Shown here: one piece after another, positions 36,161 through 47,815 of the stretch
How the letters are laid out: every line of letters starts with the position of its first letter
Position numbering within the stretch: the stretch's first letter is position 1
Assembly (NCBI GenBank): GCA_963989245.1
Contig: OZ022339.1
Location: 61,771,853 to 61,835,852 of the forward strand
Direction of reading: 5' to 3'
Origin: Nansenia antarctica
Taxonomy: Eukaryota > Chordata > Actinopteri > Argentiniformes > Microstomatidae
DNA: 64,000 nucleotides
The notes under the pieces: model-generated
Told to the model about the DNA's origin: nothing
Databases searched by the model: none
Seen by the model: the letters and a program-made list of their open reading frames with translations, nothing else
Made by a program: the position numbers and the translations under genes

Positions 36161-39100
36161 TCAATTATTTGGGCACTCCCGCTGACGCTGCTCCATGGGC
36201 CATGCCTTACTCACAAATATGACATCATCATCATCAGATGTGTCTTCAACTGTTAGGGTGAGGTGAGTCACCAGGGACATCTGGAGCTCTGAGAGGGAGA
36301 TGGAAGGATAGTATAAGTGAAACAACTAGGACAGCCCACATTACTGATGCTTTCTTTCCTCTTTCTCCAGCACCCAAGAATACAGGATTCTTACCTCATA
36401 AGATCTCCTCTTTGAGAACACAATAAAACACAAATAATAGCACAGGATATTCATCAGACATTCACATAATTAGTGTGCACAATTTATGATGACATACCAG
36501 ACCAGTCTTCATCAGGAGAGGAGGCCTCCTCCTTAAGCACATCATCCTGTTAATTAGTGGAACTTCTTTAGTGTGTGAAGTTCATTTGATGCACACACTG
36601 TGAAGACACACTACCTCCCCTACAATGCAGTTCTGTTACCTTGTACTGTGTGGCAGCACTTGGTACAACCTCCACCCCTGTTGCGTCTTCAGTCTCCGCT
36701 CCTTGGTCTACAGGCACATCTACATGGGCTTTCACATGAGTTGATAGAGAGAGCAATTATCCATCTTTATATTCTTCTAATACACATCTGTAAAATGACA
36801 ACACTTTCACCAAAGATGACACATGGTGTGTAACAATTTCTTTACATACAATGTCTTCCTCATACTCTGAAATATACCCTGGGTCCCTAGTTCTCACAAC
36901 AAGCAATATGATATCAATATGATATACCTATGTAGTCTTCAACAGGACAAGGAGCCTCTTCATCCAGAACATCATCCTTAAATGGAATGGACCACAATCA
37001 GTGAGTGTAGTTGAAAGTTTGTTGAATACAGATAATGGAAAGATGCCGCCCCCTTCATCTTCAGAGTTGTCTTACCGTGTCCTGTGTGGAAGTACCTTCC
37101 ATCATCTCCACACCTGGTGCCTCTTCCCTCTCAGCTCCCTCTCCTCTCAACAAGTAAATAGCTAAGTACACACAAAAAAACAACATCCTTAAAGAACAGT
37201 TTTCCTTGTTTTTAATTTGTGGTTATAACTCTACAAGTATTTCTAAATGGAGAACCTCACCGATGCAAAGAGATGTTTGAAACACAAGATAAGGATCACA
37301 TACTTACAGTCTTCAAGACAAGAAGTGATCTCCTCTCCAGGCAAGTCAACCTTAGATGGAGTGGAATATCATGAGTTTGCCATTCAATGTTTGTCTGATG
37401 CATTATAACAATAAAGTAACAACCTCCATCCGCCAAATATAGGAGTATAGGAATATAGCACTTGTTCAGAATCAGAATTCAGAATCAGAATTCTTTTATT
37501 TGGCCAATTATATTTGCACATACAGGAAATTAACTTGGTGAGGTTGGTGCATAAAAAACAAAACAATATACAAGGGAAAATTATTATAAGAACAATAAAT
37601 TATGTAGTTTGTGTGAGGCTAGAGGCTGTGAAGTGGGTATGGGGCATGTACACTATAAATTAGAATAAATGTAAGATAATATAAATTACACTGTCAGAGC
37701 ATTGTATGTGTGTCTGTGTATGACGGGGGGGGGGAAGGGGGCAGTGAGTGTTACAACCTCCACTTCAGCTGTTTCTTCAATCTCAACTCCTCTCTGGTCT
37801 GCAAGCACCAGGTCGCTGAGGACTAACGATCAACAGGTAGACAAAGAACATGTAAATAGAGGACAGTTCTTCCTTGTTCACATTTAGCAAATATTTGTCC
37901 CCTCTGCTTTTATTAGTTCATCCTATAAAGCGCTTTAATTGTACTGCATACTATATGTTTGTGAATTCTATTCATCTAAATTAAGGTTGATTTTACATCA
38001 TATTCATATGGAAAGCCCAGTATACAGTTTGCCCAAAATGTTCTCACAACACAAAGTGTTTTTGCTATTTGAGTCCACAAGATATGATCACATACATAGA
38101 CAGTCTTTGTCAGGATGAGAAGACTCCTCCCCAGGACCAGAACACTCTTCACGAAGCAGATCAACCTTCAATGGAATATAAAAAGTGTGCCATGCAGTTT
38201 TTCCTCATGCCATAACAATGCAAGGGTTTTACTAGTTTCACTGCTTAAAGCAACGTTCCATGGAGGTTTTCTTCAGTCTCATGCAATATCACAACAGAGT
38301 AACTCCCCAGCCCCTACCACCTCTCCATCTTCTGTTACCTTGTCCTGTGTAGGAGCACTTTTTACAACCTCCACTAAGTCTGCTTCTTCAGTGTCAACAT
38401 GTTGGTCTGCAGGATCATCTATAATGGCAGGATCATCTATAATGGCATTGAAAATGCACATCGATAAGTGAACACAGTTACAACGGTAAAATATCCTGTT
38501 AGCACTTGATTAAATGGATATGGTAAATGGACTGCACTTATATAGCTCCTTATTCCAAAGAGCTTTACAACGGCCTCTTATTCACCCATTCACACACACA
38601 CCAATGGTGGCAAGCTACCCTACAAGGCACCGGCCTGCTCATTGGGAACAATTTGGGGTTCAGTGTCTTGCCCAAGGACATTGACACATGGCCAGCCGAG
38701 GATCGAACCATCCGACCTTGCAATCATTTGACACCGGCTCTATCTCATGAGCCACAGCCACCAGATGAATCATGCAGGATCCCTTAGACTTACCACTAGA
38801 ATCTTCTGATGAAGCGTGCACATCACACAGAGGCGATTCATCCTGGACCTGTAATATCAAAGAATGCTGGTGTTGTAATGCAACAGTGTCATATCATCAG
38901 GTACATAGACAAGTGTCAATAATGGGTATGAAAGCTATCATCTAGGTCAGAATGCATTTTCATATGGAGATGTTGGGAGATAAACAAATATATCAATGTC
39001 ATGTTACAAACCTGGTCTGGTTCGGCAGCCACTACATGAAATGCTGAGTACGGCAGGTCTACTACCGTCTCTGCATCATGATTAGGGCTGGGTTAAAAAA

Positions 39101-42100
39101 AAATCGATTTCCCGATTCTGAATCGATCTTCATTGAATGAGCGATTATCGATTCATAAATCCCGAGACCGATCTTTCTTCTTTTTTTTTTTTTTGCTTGC
39201 AGCTTCAACCCGCAACGAGATCTCGCGCTACAAGAATTTATCATATCTCACGCAACGAGAGGTCTCAACACTAAAATCTAAAAACATGGTGATGGCAGGG
39301 ACACTCAAGTCACCACCAGGCTTAAAGTCAGATGTCTGGGTGCATTTTGGATTTTAAAAATATGACGATAGAGATGAGCTGGACAAAAGCAAAGTCATAT
39401 GTAAGCTGTGCGCAGTGGAAGTTAAATTTAGTGGAAACACCACAAATCTACGGAACCACTTATTGAGGCATCACCCTGACGTGAAACACGGAACAGCGGA
39501 TCCGAAACAGGCCTCGCTGATAAAGACGTTTGGTTGCAAATTGCAATCAAATTCTCCCCGTGCCCAACAAATTACAGAGGCTATAGCACATTTTATTTGC
39601 AAGGATATACGCCCGTACAGCGTTGTTGAAAATGCTGGCTTTCGAAAACTCGTCACTGTATTAGAACCACGCTACGTGTTACCGACACGCAAACAGTTAA
39701 GTGAAGTGATAGTCCCAGACATGTACCGTACGCGCAGGTGAAACGTGATATCGCAACTTCACTTCAGGTAGGCTATGTTTGTAGCCCCTTTATTTACATC
39801 GGCTGCAGTAAAGCACGTTAAAAAGCACTTTTTGTAGTGTCTGATTTAGCAAAATGTTGGTCAATGATGTTCATTTATGTTCCAATAAAAAGTACATTCA
39901 TGTAACTGCTTTGGAGTCAATTCTTAATGTAAACATTGATATGTTTAACAATGCTACATGTTATAGGGTTCCTTGAACCATTTATAGCATTAGTTCTGAG
40001 AATCTCTTTCATATTCAAGCAAAAAATGTATATTGTAACTAGATCGAATCGGAATCGAATCGAATCGTGAGCTGTGAATCGGAATCGAATCGTTTTGGGA
40101 AATCAGTGGCGATACCCAGCCCTAATCATGATCCACCGGAAGAGCCTATAGTTTAAATGAAAATGATTTCACAATAGGTTCAATTTCAGGGTGAATTCCA
40201 AGCACAAATACAATTTCAGTGTCGTTAAACTCTGCTAAGAGCAAAGATCCCTGTTCAATACATTACCATATCCTCTGAAGCGGGACTGATATGGTCAGTG
40301 TCCTCACTGACACCAGTGTCTTCATCCTCATCTGTAAACAATAAGGTTTTATTGTTAAGTCTACAACTGATTAACTCAAAAACGGTACATGACATTAAAC
40401 ATTGGGAACTGAGATGGTAACAGGGACGAAAACATATGTGCAAATCCTCATAAGGGGGCGGCTGTGGCTCAGGAGGTAGAGCCGGTGTCTAAGCAAGGTT
40501 GGCAGCTCGGTGGTTCGATCCCCGGCTGGCCACGTGTCGAGGTGTCCTTGGGCAAGACACTGAACCACAAATTGCTCCCAATGAGCGGGCCGGCGCCTTG
40601 CATAGTAGCTTGCTGCCATTGGTGTGTGAATGTGTGTGTGAATGGGTGAATGAGAGGCCATTGTAAAGCGCTTTGGAATAAGGCGTTATATAAGTGCAGT
40701 CCATAAGACTGACACATCAGGCGTTGTTTATGCAATGATTGAATTGCTTTTTTCACTGATCCGTAAAAGAAATAGCCATGCTTGATTAAACGTTCTGGCC
40801 TGAGACATGTGTTAATGTATTTTCAGGATGTGAGACAAGCTTACCCTCTTGTGACTCTCCAATCCATGATGCATCATCACAGGCATCACAGTCGTCTACG
40901 AACAACAGCTCAAACATGTTTTGCGGGTCTACTATCATCTCAGCGTCATGATCGACCAGAAGAACCTTACATGAAAAGAAGAGTCAAACGATCATAAAAC
41001 ACTGCACATCAAATTATAAATCAACTTGTTGCTTGTCACACGTGTAACAGCATTGATTGTATTAACATGCTGTAACATAGTCCATTAATAACGACTGATT
41101 GCATATTCATGGTCTTATGCAGTTACGCAATAATTATAGTGTTGTTATTAAAGGTTTACCTTTGTCGAGTCCCCAAATTTTTTCAAAACCTTTGCTTTGC
41201 AGATACTGTTGTTAGCCTCGGACCAGACGGCACAGGTCGACCCAACTGGAAAAGTGTCTTTAACCCTCTTCAGACAACCAAACTCTAAAATAGGCAAATG
41301 CATAGAAGACCCAACCAATCAACACTACACCCACATAAACAATGAAAGTGCCAATGTAGCAAAGCTACTCAAATGATATAGAATAAAAAGCGATGTTCAA
41401 CAAACATTATTCAATGATTCTAAATGTATAACTCACCAGACTCTGGAACAAGATCTGACTTGTTTTCTTCACCCTCATTTCTGATTTCATATTCCTCCTC
41501 TTTGGCCTCCAACTCTACTGGAATGGCAGGACCGGACACCGTCCTCTCACCACACAGTTTGAAGACTTCCTCATAGATGTCATCATGACTTTGGTCGACA
41601 TTAGAGAGTGTAGTCTCTTCAAGGTTGTACAGTGCAGATTCTGAGTCATTCAGAGTGAAGGCTTGTTCCATTAATTGTACATTCTCCCTCTCTTCGACTT
41701 CCCTCTCAATCTCAATAATGTCCTCATCAGACCTAGAAATCAACATGGCTTTTTCTTCATAGTTTAGTTGGCAGGTTGCTGTTTGAGCTTCCCGAGAACC
41801 TCCACTCTCTGAGACACATTCAAGGAGTCCTGCATCGCTAACGAGCTCTTCACATATTACGATTGGAATGTAGTTCATTAGATTCTTTAAGACTGACCTG
41901 AATTCTGACCTAACCTCATTTCTCTCTGAGGGCAAATCATCTTTTTCTTCCTCTGTAAATGGCTCTCCATCACTGCCATGGCCAATGTCATTACACTGTG
42001 TATTTTCAAGTGTACTTTCAAGTGTCTGTTTCTCTTCCTCCTCCTCCCGAGTGAAATCTACATCTGTTGCTTGGGTGATGATTACTGAGATGTCTGGTTC

Positions 42101-45100
42101 CTCGTCACAATTATCAGTGCATTTTTCATCATCCATTACTTCCTCATGAATGTCACTGTGGAACACACCATCACCTGTGTCATGCTCTTGGAGAGTTTCA
42201 GATAGTTCCGGTGTTGCAGAGTCTACCACCGCTGTTTCTTTTAAGGCTAACTTTGACTCACATGGCAATGGGAGCACATCACATGAAGTGTCTTGTCCAG
42301 TTACATCAGACCTGTCGTTGTCTTCTCGGTCACTATTAACAGAGCTCTTCCAGTGCACTTTCATTACCTCATTTATGTCCCGTCCATCACATTCTACCTG
42401 GACATACCATGTGGCCTGTCCCTCTTCACTGGACATTCCCAGAGATGTCAGGGTTAAGAGCTTCTCAGCTGACAGCTCTGAAAACTGGTCTGCTGCACTG
42501 TCATCCCAGGAGCCCTGTGAAACATCAAAACCTTCCAGCTGACAGAGGAAGGCCTGTGGGGGAGTTTCAATCAGCCCAGATGGCACAACCCGGACATCAG
42601 TCACCTTGACTTTTGACTCATTTCCATAGTCAACAAACCGAATGGATAAGACATCTCCGTCTTTTCTGATGACCTCTGCACGATACCACTGTTGATCCTC
42701 TGTGAAAAGAGCAATGCAAGCGCTTCCAGCGCACAGGGTTTCTGGATGAACACATTTGTATTCCACTGCATTACCAGCTTCCGAGACAATTTCAGTGATC
42801 CTGTCAAGTTTGTCTGAATCAGCTGAGGTACACCAAAATGCCTGAGGCCCGATAACAGATGAGGCATAAACATCCAATGCTTCTCCATCGGATATATGGG
42901 CTTTAAGGTAAGACTGTGGCTCAAGGTTGTCTACTGGGCATTTCTCTGGTGGCACAATCATTACAGTGGGACTTTGATGGGGTTTTTCTGTACCTTGTCT
43001 GGGGCTCTCTGTTTTCTCATGTGTGACGTCAGACAAGGCAGTTGGGTTTCTGGGAGATGCACTGCATGTGATCGGTCTGCCACCCTCTTCAAGGCTAACC
43101 TCCCACACAGATCCAGTCTGTTTCATGAACCTGCATTTAATCTCTTTGACACCACTTCCACCAATGGCCTCTTTGAAGTTATCTAACACTTTCGGACCCG
43201 GTTCACTATTCTGTATGTGAGCAGGGACTCCACTCAGGAAGCAGGGAATGCTAAACCTGGGATGTTCGAGGAATTGCTGAGCAAGTCTACATATCTTGGA
43301 GGCTGACACAATTGCTGTATTTCCAAAATCTATGAACTCAACAAGAGCCTTTCCATTTCCCAGCATTTCTTTTACAACGGCTCTGTACCATGAGGAATCA
43401 TCTGGGAACTCTGCATTAACTAAGTCACCTCGAGTCAAATCCTTGATGTCAATGGTTGCAGTAGTTGACTGTTCATCATTGAGTTTTTCCACAATGGTAT
43501 AGATGTCATCTTCCTCCTTGATCAGCTGCAAAAAGAAATTCAAAGGGCCGTTGCAATGCGAGACAAAAACACCTGCGTCCATACCAGGTTCTACACATTT
43601 TGAAGGCAAGTCTGATAGTTTTGGAAGGCTTTGCACCTTTGCTTTTGGAGCCACATGTATCTCCTTTTGAGACTCACAGACAGAAGACCTCAGAGTTTCT
43701 AAGGGCTTTAGTTCCATCAGAAGGGTCTGTTTTGTCGGTATGGTACTGGCCTCTGTTTGTTCTGGGCAGTGTTCTACATTACCATTTCTCCTCACAGGGG
43801 CCTGCCTTTGATGTGGTGGTCTGTAGGGCGCTGAATTGTGACTCTCGCGCTTATGGTTGTCTTCACCTATTGGACGTGCTGGTTTCAGAGCAAACCCATG
43901 TTCGACCTTGAGAGCTTGTGTCTCGCTGAAGGATACATCATGTGATTTTCGCCACTTCACGTCATATCCTGTGTATACAACCTGTCGTTCTCTTTGCTTC
44001 TCAATGTGGAACTTCTCCTTTATCTTCCCATTCACTTGTGTTTTCTTATAATAGAGCTCAACCAGCAATTTACCACCAGGTTCTTTGGCCACCACGAGAG
44101 CTCTGACAGTCTGGTCAGTCATGCTAGTCTCAAACCAACTGTTCACCTCACTTGGAACATCACCCGGCATATCAGAGAGCCCACACTCAACAGCTTGCAC
44201 AGGCACAGACATGATCTCGCTGGCCTCTATGGGAACGGGAAGTATATCAGCTTTGTCAACCACTAGTGTGTCGCCATAATCCACAAAGTGTACAGTGATG
44301 GTTGGCTGTGTGGACTTGATCTGTCCTCTGTACCACAGTCCATCTGTGTATTTTGCAAAGCACACATTTCCTACGGTTTTGGGGCAGTTGTCCCTCTCCA
44401 GCTGACGACACAGTTTGTTTACATTCCCAGCCAGTCTTTCAACTGTGTGAGCGTTCCTTTCCAGCTGGCAGTAGAAGTGATTGACATTTTTCACACTCGT
44501 CACGCTCACCACCTCTTCTGCCCCCGTTTTGACGCTGTGAGTGGAGTAGTAGTATGTGTCCAGTCGGAAATGGGATGGAGAGGCTTTCTTTGGAGGGGCA
44601 CTGTTTGCAAGCCCCCTCTGAACCATCAAGCTGCAGACACTTTGAAAGGGTGTTGCCAAATCCACCACATTGAAGACCACTTTATGGGCATCCAACATGA
44701 CAGCATATATAGTGCACTTCAAGTCCACATGGTTTGATGCTGCCTCGTTCACAAAGCCCTGGAACTGTGCTATGGCATCCTCACTCCATTCGACGCTGGT
44801 GGGAGAAGTAGGGAGAATTTGGTTGTACAGGCTGCATCGAAAAGCCTGACCTTGAAGTTTCAGAAAAGTCTGACTTATTGGACGCAGGTCTTGCAGAGAG
44901 ACGGTCGTTGTCTGGCCATAGTCTATGAAAAGCACGGTAACATGAGGCGTTGCATGCTTTTGAATGACCAGAGCTCTGTACCAAATCCCGTTGTCTGTGT
45001 AACGTGCAACGCATTTTCCTTCTACGGGCTGTTGTTCAATCGGGCTGTCAGCATAGAAGCTCTGAATGTCTTGCATGAGTACTTTCAGGTGCCCTGTGGT

Positions 45101-47329
45101 TTGTGCTTGTTGACACCAAAAGTCATTTGGACTCTTAATGCATGAAACAACGACATCAAATGAACTTCCAATTGGAAACAAATACTCCTGAAAGGCAACA
45201 CTAGGTTCTTTCACAGTGGAGTCAGTAGTGGGTTGAACTTTTGGAGAGCCTTTAGCCTTGTCATACAGTATGGCACCTGGATTCTTCACTGTAGGTTTCA
45301 TGTTAGGCTCAAAGAGGAAATGGTGTGCTGTTTTGTTTGCGTCAGCTTTGTCTGCAAAGCCAGCGCTGCACAACCACATACTGACATCTTTCTCTCCATC
45401 TCTAGAGGGGTTTGTGAGCTGAACAACATAAGCACCATTATGCTTAGCTGTCACATGTACATCCAGGACCTTGTCTAAGACGGATTTTGTAAAGGAGACT
45501 ATAGCATTCGGGCTCCACTCGTCTTCCTTTGGTCTCACACCAGCAAGTCCACATTTCAATGCAAGCGCTGGCAAGCTTTGAAACTTGCCAGGAAGGACAC
45601 AGAGGTTGAACCTGTCAATGGTATCAGTGTCTCCATAATCTACGAAAAATACCTTGACCTGGTGGTCATCAGTGACTTCAGACACAGTCGCTCTGTAAAA
45701 AGCATCTTGTGATTTTGCAGCACAGTACAGGCCAACTTTTGGATTTTTGACAACGTCTGGGCTGTCTGGATTGCTATAGAAATAAGCAATATCATCCATC
45801 AGTTGATCAAACTCAACAGCATACATCTGTGTTTGAATCCAGAATTCTGATGGGTTGTTCACGTGCTGCACAACAGCCACATGTGATGAGTTCAGTAAGA
45901 GTGTTTCCTCTGGAAACTTTCCCTGCATTTCATTGTGTTCAGCAGAGAGAGGTGACGCACTTCTTTGGTTTTCGATTGGGTGCCGCTCAGGTTTCTCTGC
46001 ATTGATGTGAACGGCATAGTCAGCAAGAGATTTCTCACACTCCAACAAACACTTCTCCTGTGAGCCAAATATGTTGTTGATGTTCACGTTTTCATCCCCA
46101 TAGAGGGTGACGTAGTGGACTCCCTCTGGAAGGCTCTGGTATTCAAATTTGGCAATCAAAGTCTTGTTCAGAAGCAGGGATTTCAGATAATCAATCTGTG
46201 GAGCTGTCCACCCAACTCCTTTGTCGATGATGCCATGGAGGGAGCAGACGTACGTCACAACAGGCATCCTGAAGAACTCAGTAGCCAGCAGTCTGATGTT
46301 TTCCACTTGAACAAACTGTTTCTTCCCATAGTCGACCTGCAGCACCTCAACCACATTATATGTTGGACAAACTTGTTGTAACACAGACCGATACCACCTT
46401 CCATCACTTCCTCTTGAGGCACATGGGGAGCCCAGAGTTTCAGGTCTGGGAATGCCTGTTGCCACCCGTCCCTCGTAGTGTTGGGTAATTTGCTCAGTGA
46501 GTTTCTTCAGCTCTTGTGAGAACACTTTTAACTGGCAGAAAACACGTAGTGGGTTTGTCACCTCTGTGATGATGACTGTCTCAATCGTTTCGGTTTGCAG
46601 CTCTGGATACATATAGTGTTGCTGCTTTTCGATTGGCTCATAGATCTCCAGTGGCTCGTTTCTCATGGGACTCATGGGATCATGAGATTCAGATGCGGCT
46701 ACTGCCCCACTGTGTGGCTGCAAAGAGTTGGAAACATAGAGTGCGAACTTTTCAGCGGTCAACTTCTTGGCGAATCCCATTTCATACATTTGTCTTGATA
46801 TGTCGGGGATATCCAGAAGAAAGGCTCTGTGAGGCACCAGGACATCTTGAACATAGGCGGTCACCATACTTCCACAGAGGGACTTCATGAATTCCAAGGC
46901 CATGATTGACCACTTGTTTTCTGGGGACAGGGGTAAGATGTTAGCGAGAATACAGAACTCCACCTCAGGGGCTAGATAAAATAACTCATTATCGCCCCAT
47001 GCCAACATGCTTGTGGTGGCAACAAGCGATCTGCCCTCGTCTATGAGGAAAACACTGTAATTGGAACCATTTCTTGAGGTGATGCGTGCCCTGTACCACG
47101 TTTCATAGGACTGAACCAAGCAATGGTCTCCATGCTTTCCCTCCAATTCTCTAAAGGCTTCTCTGGGAAACTGGATATCATTTTTGAGGCGTTGATAATT
47201 TTCCATTTTCCTCTTTTGGTCAAAGTTGCCCCAGAACTCAATCATAACACAGAGAGGATTCAAGTTCACTTTCGTTATGAGAACTGAGACATTGGAACCG
47301 GGTGTTGGGAGTCCTGGGACTGACCACAT
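36161..47329 (-). CDS. tdrd6: Tudor domain-containing protein 6
   Basis: Germ-granule scaffold that binds methyl-arginine ligands. Exon 1 (47329-41437) encodes seven Tudor cores at about residues 67-100, 301-336, 533-567, 770-806, 986-1020, 1300-1337 and 1535-1571 (WYRA plus VDYG-type motifs; the first lacks DYG). A degenerate eighth core is split over 41284-41160 (VGSTCAVWSEANNS) and 40965-40845 (VLLVDHDAEMIVD). Then come small acidic exons 40331-40267, 38848-38794, 38436-38339, 38165-38102, 37350-37308, 37161-37076, 36976-36928, 36728-36640, 36546-36498 and 36288-36161 (stop). All phases agree except where exons are damaged (40145-39012 and 37822 region). A 5' UTR part lies at 47403-47330 after an acceptor. 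The span is single-copy next to pla2g7 as in other vertebrates. Whether tdrd6a or tdrd6b is unresolved. Confidence 0.92.
37460..37752. mobile_element. retroelement 3' end cutting a tdrd6 exon
   Basis: Starts cagaatcagaattcttttat and contains tacaggaaattaacttggtg, ggttggtgcataa and, near its other end, taaattacactgtcag. All of these recur at 50050-50330. It replaces the 3' half of the tdrd6 exon beginning at 37822, directly after the conserved gtggaggttgta (minus strand). Confidence 0.7.
37752..37822 (-). pseudogene. tdrd6: truncated tdrd6 tail exon
   Basis: It has a good acceptor (cgttag before 37822) and encodes LADQRGVEIEETAEVEVV, matching sister exons, but the donor half is lost to the repeat at 37460-37752. 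The preceding exon (38165-38102) also has an altered donor, gtctat instead of gtaagt. Skipping both exons would keep the frame. Confidence 0.65.
38516..38775 (-). mobile_element. tRNA-derived SINE, reverse orientation
   Basis: On the minus strand: box A gtggctcatgagatagagcc, then box B gatggttcgatcc, then a body with cttgggcaagacactgaacc-like sequence and a tail related to tggtgtgtgaatgggtgaat. It is the same family as 40446-40706. Lies between tdrd6 tail exons. Confidence 0.8.
39083..40124 (+). mobile_element. hAT-superfamily transposon, 1,042 bp, partial transposase
   Basis: The ends tagggctggg and cccagcccta are inverted, and both sides carry the 8-bp duplication atcatgat (39075-39082 and 40125-40132), the hAT hallmark. 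The interior encodes a BED zinc finger N-terminus: VWVHFGF, then a stop, then ICKLCAVEVKF, NTTNLRNHLLRHHPD, and further transposase-like text to a stop at 39739. The catalytic body is absent, so the element is non-autonomous. Confidence 0.92.
39316..39741 (+). pseudogene. BED-finger N-terminus of a hAT transposase, interrupted
   Basis: The reading frame runs from about 39316 (SDVWVHFGF), has an in-frame TAA at 39356-39358, and continues through the C-x2-C ... H-x4-H BED finger and PYSVVENAGFRKLV, KQLSEVIVPDMY to a stop. The text matches ZBED-like hAT transposases. Most of the protein is missing. Confidence 0.85.
40446..40706 (+). mobile_element. tRNA-derived SINE, forward orientation
   Basis: ctgtggctcaggaggtagag is an RNA polymerase III box A and cggtggttcgatccccggct is a box B. 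They are followed by ccttgggcaagacactgaac and a 3' tail ending gcgttatataagtgcagtcc. Lies in a tdrd6 tail intron. Confidence 0.85.
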
Positions 47330-47403
47330 GTTGATGCTTTTAAATCTAGTATTTCATTAATGCTCAATTCTCATCCACCAAATCAAACAAATCGAGGACC
47401 AAT
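47330..47403 (-). other. tdrd6: 5' UTR part of tdrd6 exon with the start codon
   Basis: On the minus strand an acceptor (ttcttcag before 47403) precedes 74 bases of leader up to the ATG at 47329. The upstream first exon was not located. Confidence 0.6.
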
Positions 47404-47560
47404 CTGAAGAAAAAAAGGAGAGAGAGAAAGAAGTGGATATGGTTAATTTCAGCATTTGGACACAAACCATGACATTTAACAAATAATGAGGTCTGTGGTC
47501 GGACATCTCTAATGTCTCACAAACACTTCAAATAACTTGGCAATGTCTTCAAACCCTAAG

Positions 47561-47668
47561 GGCCGGTTTCACAAAGAAGGCTTAAACCTAGTCCAGGATT
47601 AAATCACACTTGAAAATATCTATTGAGAATGCTTTTTAGTGTAGGATTAGTCCATGAAACCGTCCGTG
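47561..47668. mobile_element. short MITE
   Basis: gggccggtttcacaaagaag and the inverted ccatgaaaccgtccg bound about 108 bp that include cctagtccaggattaaatca. A partial relative is at 3886-3942. Confidence 0.6.
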
Positions 47669-47815
47669 TCTGATTATTTTTGCAACTCTAGTACAGTTGC
47701 AACTACTTAAGGCCTACATTGTCAAGCTGAAGACACAGAGAGAAAATGGCAGCTGTAATTCTCTTGTTTTTATTGTTTCTTGATTTCTGACTGTTTGATT
47801 ATTAAATGTTTTGAT

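Larger units (their letters stand above)
39012..40145 (-). pseudogene. tdrd6: tdrd6 exon split by a hAT insertion
   Basis: Removing the element at 39083-40124 and one copy of the target duplication restores an 84-base frame-neutral segment (phase 0 to 0) bounded by an acceptor (ctatag before 40145) and a donor (gtttgt after 39012). Its two halves read ALPVDHD and AETVVDLPYSAFHV, paralogous to VLLVDHDAEMIVD in exon 40965-40845. As it stands the exon is interrupted. Confidence 0.75.
36498..40965 (-). repeat. tdrd6: tandemly amplified small exon pairs at the tdrd6 3' end
   Basis: Two exon kinds alternate. One kind enters in phase 1 and leaves in phase 0 and contains VEVV-type text: 36728-36640 EVVPSAATQYK, 38436-38339 EVVKSAPTQDK, 37161-37076 MMEGTSTQDT, partial 37822. 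The other enters in phase 0 and leaves in phase 1 with short acidic text: DDVLKEEASSPDEDW, DDVLDEEAPCPVEDY, VDLPGEEITSCLED, VDLLREECSGPGEE. Intron sequence is shared too: after 37308 the intron reads gtaagtatgtgatcc, and after 38102 it reads gtctatgtatgtgatca. Confidence 0.75.

Noticed and set aside
40446..40706. Possible tRNA gene (box A and box B present)
   Set aside because: Box spacing and the long non-tRNA body with a shared 3' tail, plus a second reversed copy at 38516-38775, mark it as a tRNA-derived SINE.
42150..46890. Many plus-strand open frames opposite tdrd6
   Set aside because: All lie antisense to the conserved Tudor exon and have no domain, start context or splice structure.
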